DNA from: an uncultured Ruminococcus sp.
GTDB taxonomy: Bacteria > Bacillota > Clostridia > Oscillospirales > Ruminococcaceae
Direction of reading: 5' to 3'
Length of the DNA: 6,241 nucleotides
Assembly (NCBI GenBank): GCA_947174965.1
Contig: CAMWKY010000134.1
Location: 1-6,241, forward strand
Positions within the stretch are counted from its first letter, which is position 1. Every line of letters begins with the position of its first letter. The position numbers and the translations under genes were made by a program. Below the pieces are notes generated by a model. It was given only the letters and a program-made list of their open reading frames with translations, was not told where the DNA came from and ran no database searches. Of this stretch, positions 4,966 through 6,241 are shown in pieces.

Positions 4966-6075
4966 TTATTCTTCAGGTGTTTCATATTCTTCAGGCATAT
5001 CATCTGTCGGCGAATCGGGTTCAGTCGTATTCATTTCAGGATTTTCCTGTCCGAACTCAACTTTTTCATTTTTGTGAACTGTTATAATAAATCCGTCAAC
5101 ATTATTTCCCGAAACGTCATATCTGTAGCCTGTAGGTACGGGAATATTCGTTACATCTGACATCTCATCAGCCTTGAACGAAAATACTTCATACTCTCCG
5201 CCGTCTGCACCTGTTATATTAAGATGTTCATTTTCATATGAATAGGTATTAAGAAGCAAGTCAATATATTCCTCAAAGCATATATTATTTTCTGTTATAT
5301 AAGTTGCATGAGGTATTCCGACATAGCGGAAATGCCACGGCTCACTCTGAAATTCTGTAATATCCTGCTTTTCCTCTGTATAGCGTATGATAAATCCATA
5401 CTTATAGCAGTTTTCATTCAGCCACGCAAAATCACCCGTACCCTGATAATCATAGTTTTCTGTTTCACTGAAATCAAACGCATAGCCTGTTTCATGCTCA
5501 CTGAATCCGGGTTTTGCAACAAGCGGAGCATCATCAGTGTTACCCTGCGCTATATAGTTATCATAGAGTTGCTGTTGAAATTCATTTGTCCTGTATGAGC
5601 CGTAAATTATGAGAGTGTCATTCTGATATATGTTGTAGAAATCCTGAATCATCTGCGCCATAGGCTCATATACGACTTCACGTATTGAATAGCTGTAGTC
5701 AACAGAAGTGAAAAAGTCTCTTTCTGTTTCGTCATTCTTGCTTAATATGCTGACAAGATTTTCATTGCCGTCACTTACATACTCATGCTGATTGTTTACA
5801 AGAATAAGGTCGCCGTTGAATTTCTCACTTGTATTAATCGGGGCATAAGTAAAAATAATCTTATCAGGGTCGGGTGTTTCCGTTGTATCGGGAAGTTTAA
5901 TATCATCTGCTCCCGAAGCATCAACAAGCTTTGATTTTTCAACTACTGTTGCATTATCTGAACACATCTTTACAGCATATCCAGATGCAACAAAAAAAAC
6001 AGCACAAACAAAAATTTCTGCAAGCGTTTTTGTGCGCCTTATACTCTTTTCCTTACTCACTTTATTTTTAGGCAT
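4966..6075 (-). CDS. Membrane-anchored D-alanyl-D-alanine carboxypeptidase, VanY-like, peptidase family M15B
   Basis: M15B enzymes are zinc peptidases that remove the terminal D-Ala from peptidoglycan stem peptides outside the membrane. Numbering from ATG 6075 (369 residues), a basic N-terminus is followed by one hydrophobic segment, about 20-36 (IFVCAVFFVASGYAV), as membrane anchor. A linker follows, then the catalytic domain at roughly 120-260. It contains YGSYRT (158-163), the zinc motif SEHETGYAFDF (H194, D201) and EPWHF (catalytic E245, zinc ligand H248), so all key residues are present. After it comes a small extension with VPVPTGY and NNVDGFIITV, then an acidic, Pro-rich tail. The ATG is preferred over an in-frame TTG at 6153 because AAGGAG precedes it and none precedes the TTG. 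The gene is alone on its strand. No vanR/S/H/A/X genes are present, so a wall-maintenance role is likelier than glycopeptide resistance. Confidence 0.93.
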   Translation of the reverse strand: MPKNKVSKEKSIRRTKTLAEIFVCAVFFVASGYAVKMCSDNATVVEKSKLVDASGADDIKLPDTTETPDPDKIIFTYAPINTSEKFNGDLILVNNQHEYVSDGNENLVSILSKNDETERDFFTSVDYSYSIREVVYEPMAQMIQDFYNIYQNDTLIIYGSYRTNEFQQQLYDNYIAQGNTDDAPLVAKPGFSEHETGYAFDFSETENYDYQGTGDFAWLNENCYKYGFIIRYTEEKQDITEFQSEPWHFRYVGIPHATYITENNICFEEYIDLLLNTYSYENEHLNITGADGGEYEVFSFKADEMSDVTNIPVPTGYRYDVSGNNVDGFIITVHKNEKVEFGQENPEMNTTEPDSPTDDMPEEYETPEE

Positions 6076-6085
6076 AATTCTTTTG

Positions 6086-6091
6086 CTCCTT
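6086..6091 (-). promoter_or_regulatory. Ribosome binding site of the M15 peptidase gene
   Basis: AAGGAG on the minus strand lies 10 nt before ATG 6075. The alternative in-frame TTG start at 6153 has no comparable site, and using it would add 26 very basic residues before the membrane anchor. This site therefore supports the shorter protein. Confidence 0.8.
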
Positions 6092-6172
6092 GTCTGCCGA
6101 TAGAACGGCTCTTTTTTATCCGCACATTTTCTATTCTCTCTTTTTTCTTTCAAGAATATTTCTTCATTTTAT

Positions 6173-6181
6173 ATTATACCA
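6173..6181 (-). promoter_or_regulatory. Extended -10 promoter of the M15 peptidase gene
   Basis: TGGTATAAT on the minus strand is a perfect extended -10 (TGnTATAAT). The -35 region at 17-bp spacing (TATATT) is poor, which extended -10 promoters tolerate. Transcription would begin near 6166, giving a leader of about 90 nt before ATG 6075 and leaving the TTG at 6153 only about 13 nt from the transcript end. Confidence 0.65.
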
Positions 6182-6241
6182 TATATTTATGAAAAAATAT
6201 AGAGTTTTTATAATATATCGTCTCAAACAACAAATATTCGT

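Noticed and set aside
5308..5598. 96-codon plus-strand frame antisense to the M15 peptidase
   Set aside because: It is antisense to the zinc-binding motifs of a certain gene and has no ribosome binding site.
4966..6075. Glycopeptide-resistance vanY
   Set aside because: None of vanR, vanS, vanH, vanA or vanX is nearby. M15B carboxypeptidases are common wall enzymes in Clostridia, so a resistance label is not supported.
6096..6116. GCCG/CGGC hairpin followed by T tract on the plus strand, resembling a terminator
   Set aside because: The stem is only 4 bp and no plus-strand gene leads into it. It may affect the peptidase mRNA leader slightly, but the evidence is too weak for a feature.
6182..6241. 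Possible plus-strand promoter (TATAAT at 6209-6214) for a divergent gene to the right
   Set aside because: The region is extremely A/T rich, so TATAAT is expected by chance. No -35 or ribosome binding site is seen before the edge.
1..6241. CRISPR array, tRNA, insertion sequence or phage attachment site
   Set aside because: I saw no spaced direct repeats, no tRNA-like cloverleaf, no transposase and no paired inverted ends. Repetition in the left half is explained by LRR coding repeats.

Overview
The window looks like a chromosomal segment of an AT-rich, Gram-positive, spore-lineage anaerobe of the class Clostridia, probably a Ruminococcus-like member of the Oscillospiraceae/Ruminococcaceae. 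The grounds are the germination protease gene gpr lying back to back with rpsT (an arrangement also known from Bacillus), strong AGGAGG-type ribosome binding sites, BspA-type leucine-rich-repeat surface proteins, and an M15 peptidase with a C-terminal extension of a kind I recall from gut Clostridia. The lineage is inference; no rRNA or other decisive marker is present.

Layout. Positions 1-3576 (+ strand) hold the visible part of an operon. It contains a large BspA-like LRR protein whose 5' end lies outside the window, a second BspA-like LRR protein whose start overlaps the first gene's stop (ATGA), and a small 82-residue exported or membrane-tethered protein of unknown function. A perfect 9-bp hairpin flanked by A/T tracts (3588-3624) ends this operon and also the convergent rpsT gene (minus strand, 3627-3887). 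rpsT has a near-consensus extended -10 promoter and a roughly 93-nt leader with two small hairpins. Divergent from rpsT is gpr (+, 4089-4931), which is followed directly by its own terminator. The right part (minus strand, 4966-6075) is a membrane-anchored, VanY-like D,D-carboxypeptidase of peptidase family M15, with an extended -10 promoter near the right edge.

Functional picture. The LRR operon builds cell-surface proteins held by a C-terminal membrane helix rather than a sortase signal; their ligands are unknown. rpsT is ribosomal housekeeping. gpr encodes the protease that degrades small acid-soluble spore proteins during germination, which suggests the organism sporulates or recently did. 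The M15 enzyme trims or recycles peptidoglycan stem peptides outside the membrane. Apart from the rpsT/gpr pairing, I see no evidence that these units form one pathway.

I did not find a convincing new defence, mobile or RNA-based system. The most distinctive items are the regular architecture of the LRR pair, the unknown small exported protein in the same operon, and gpr lacking its usual neighbour spoIIP.
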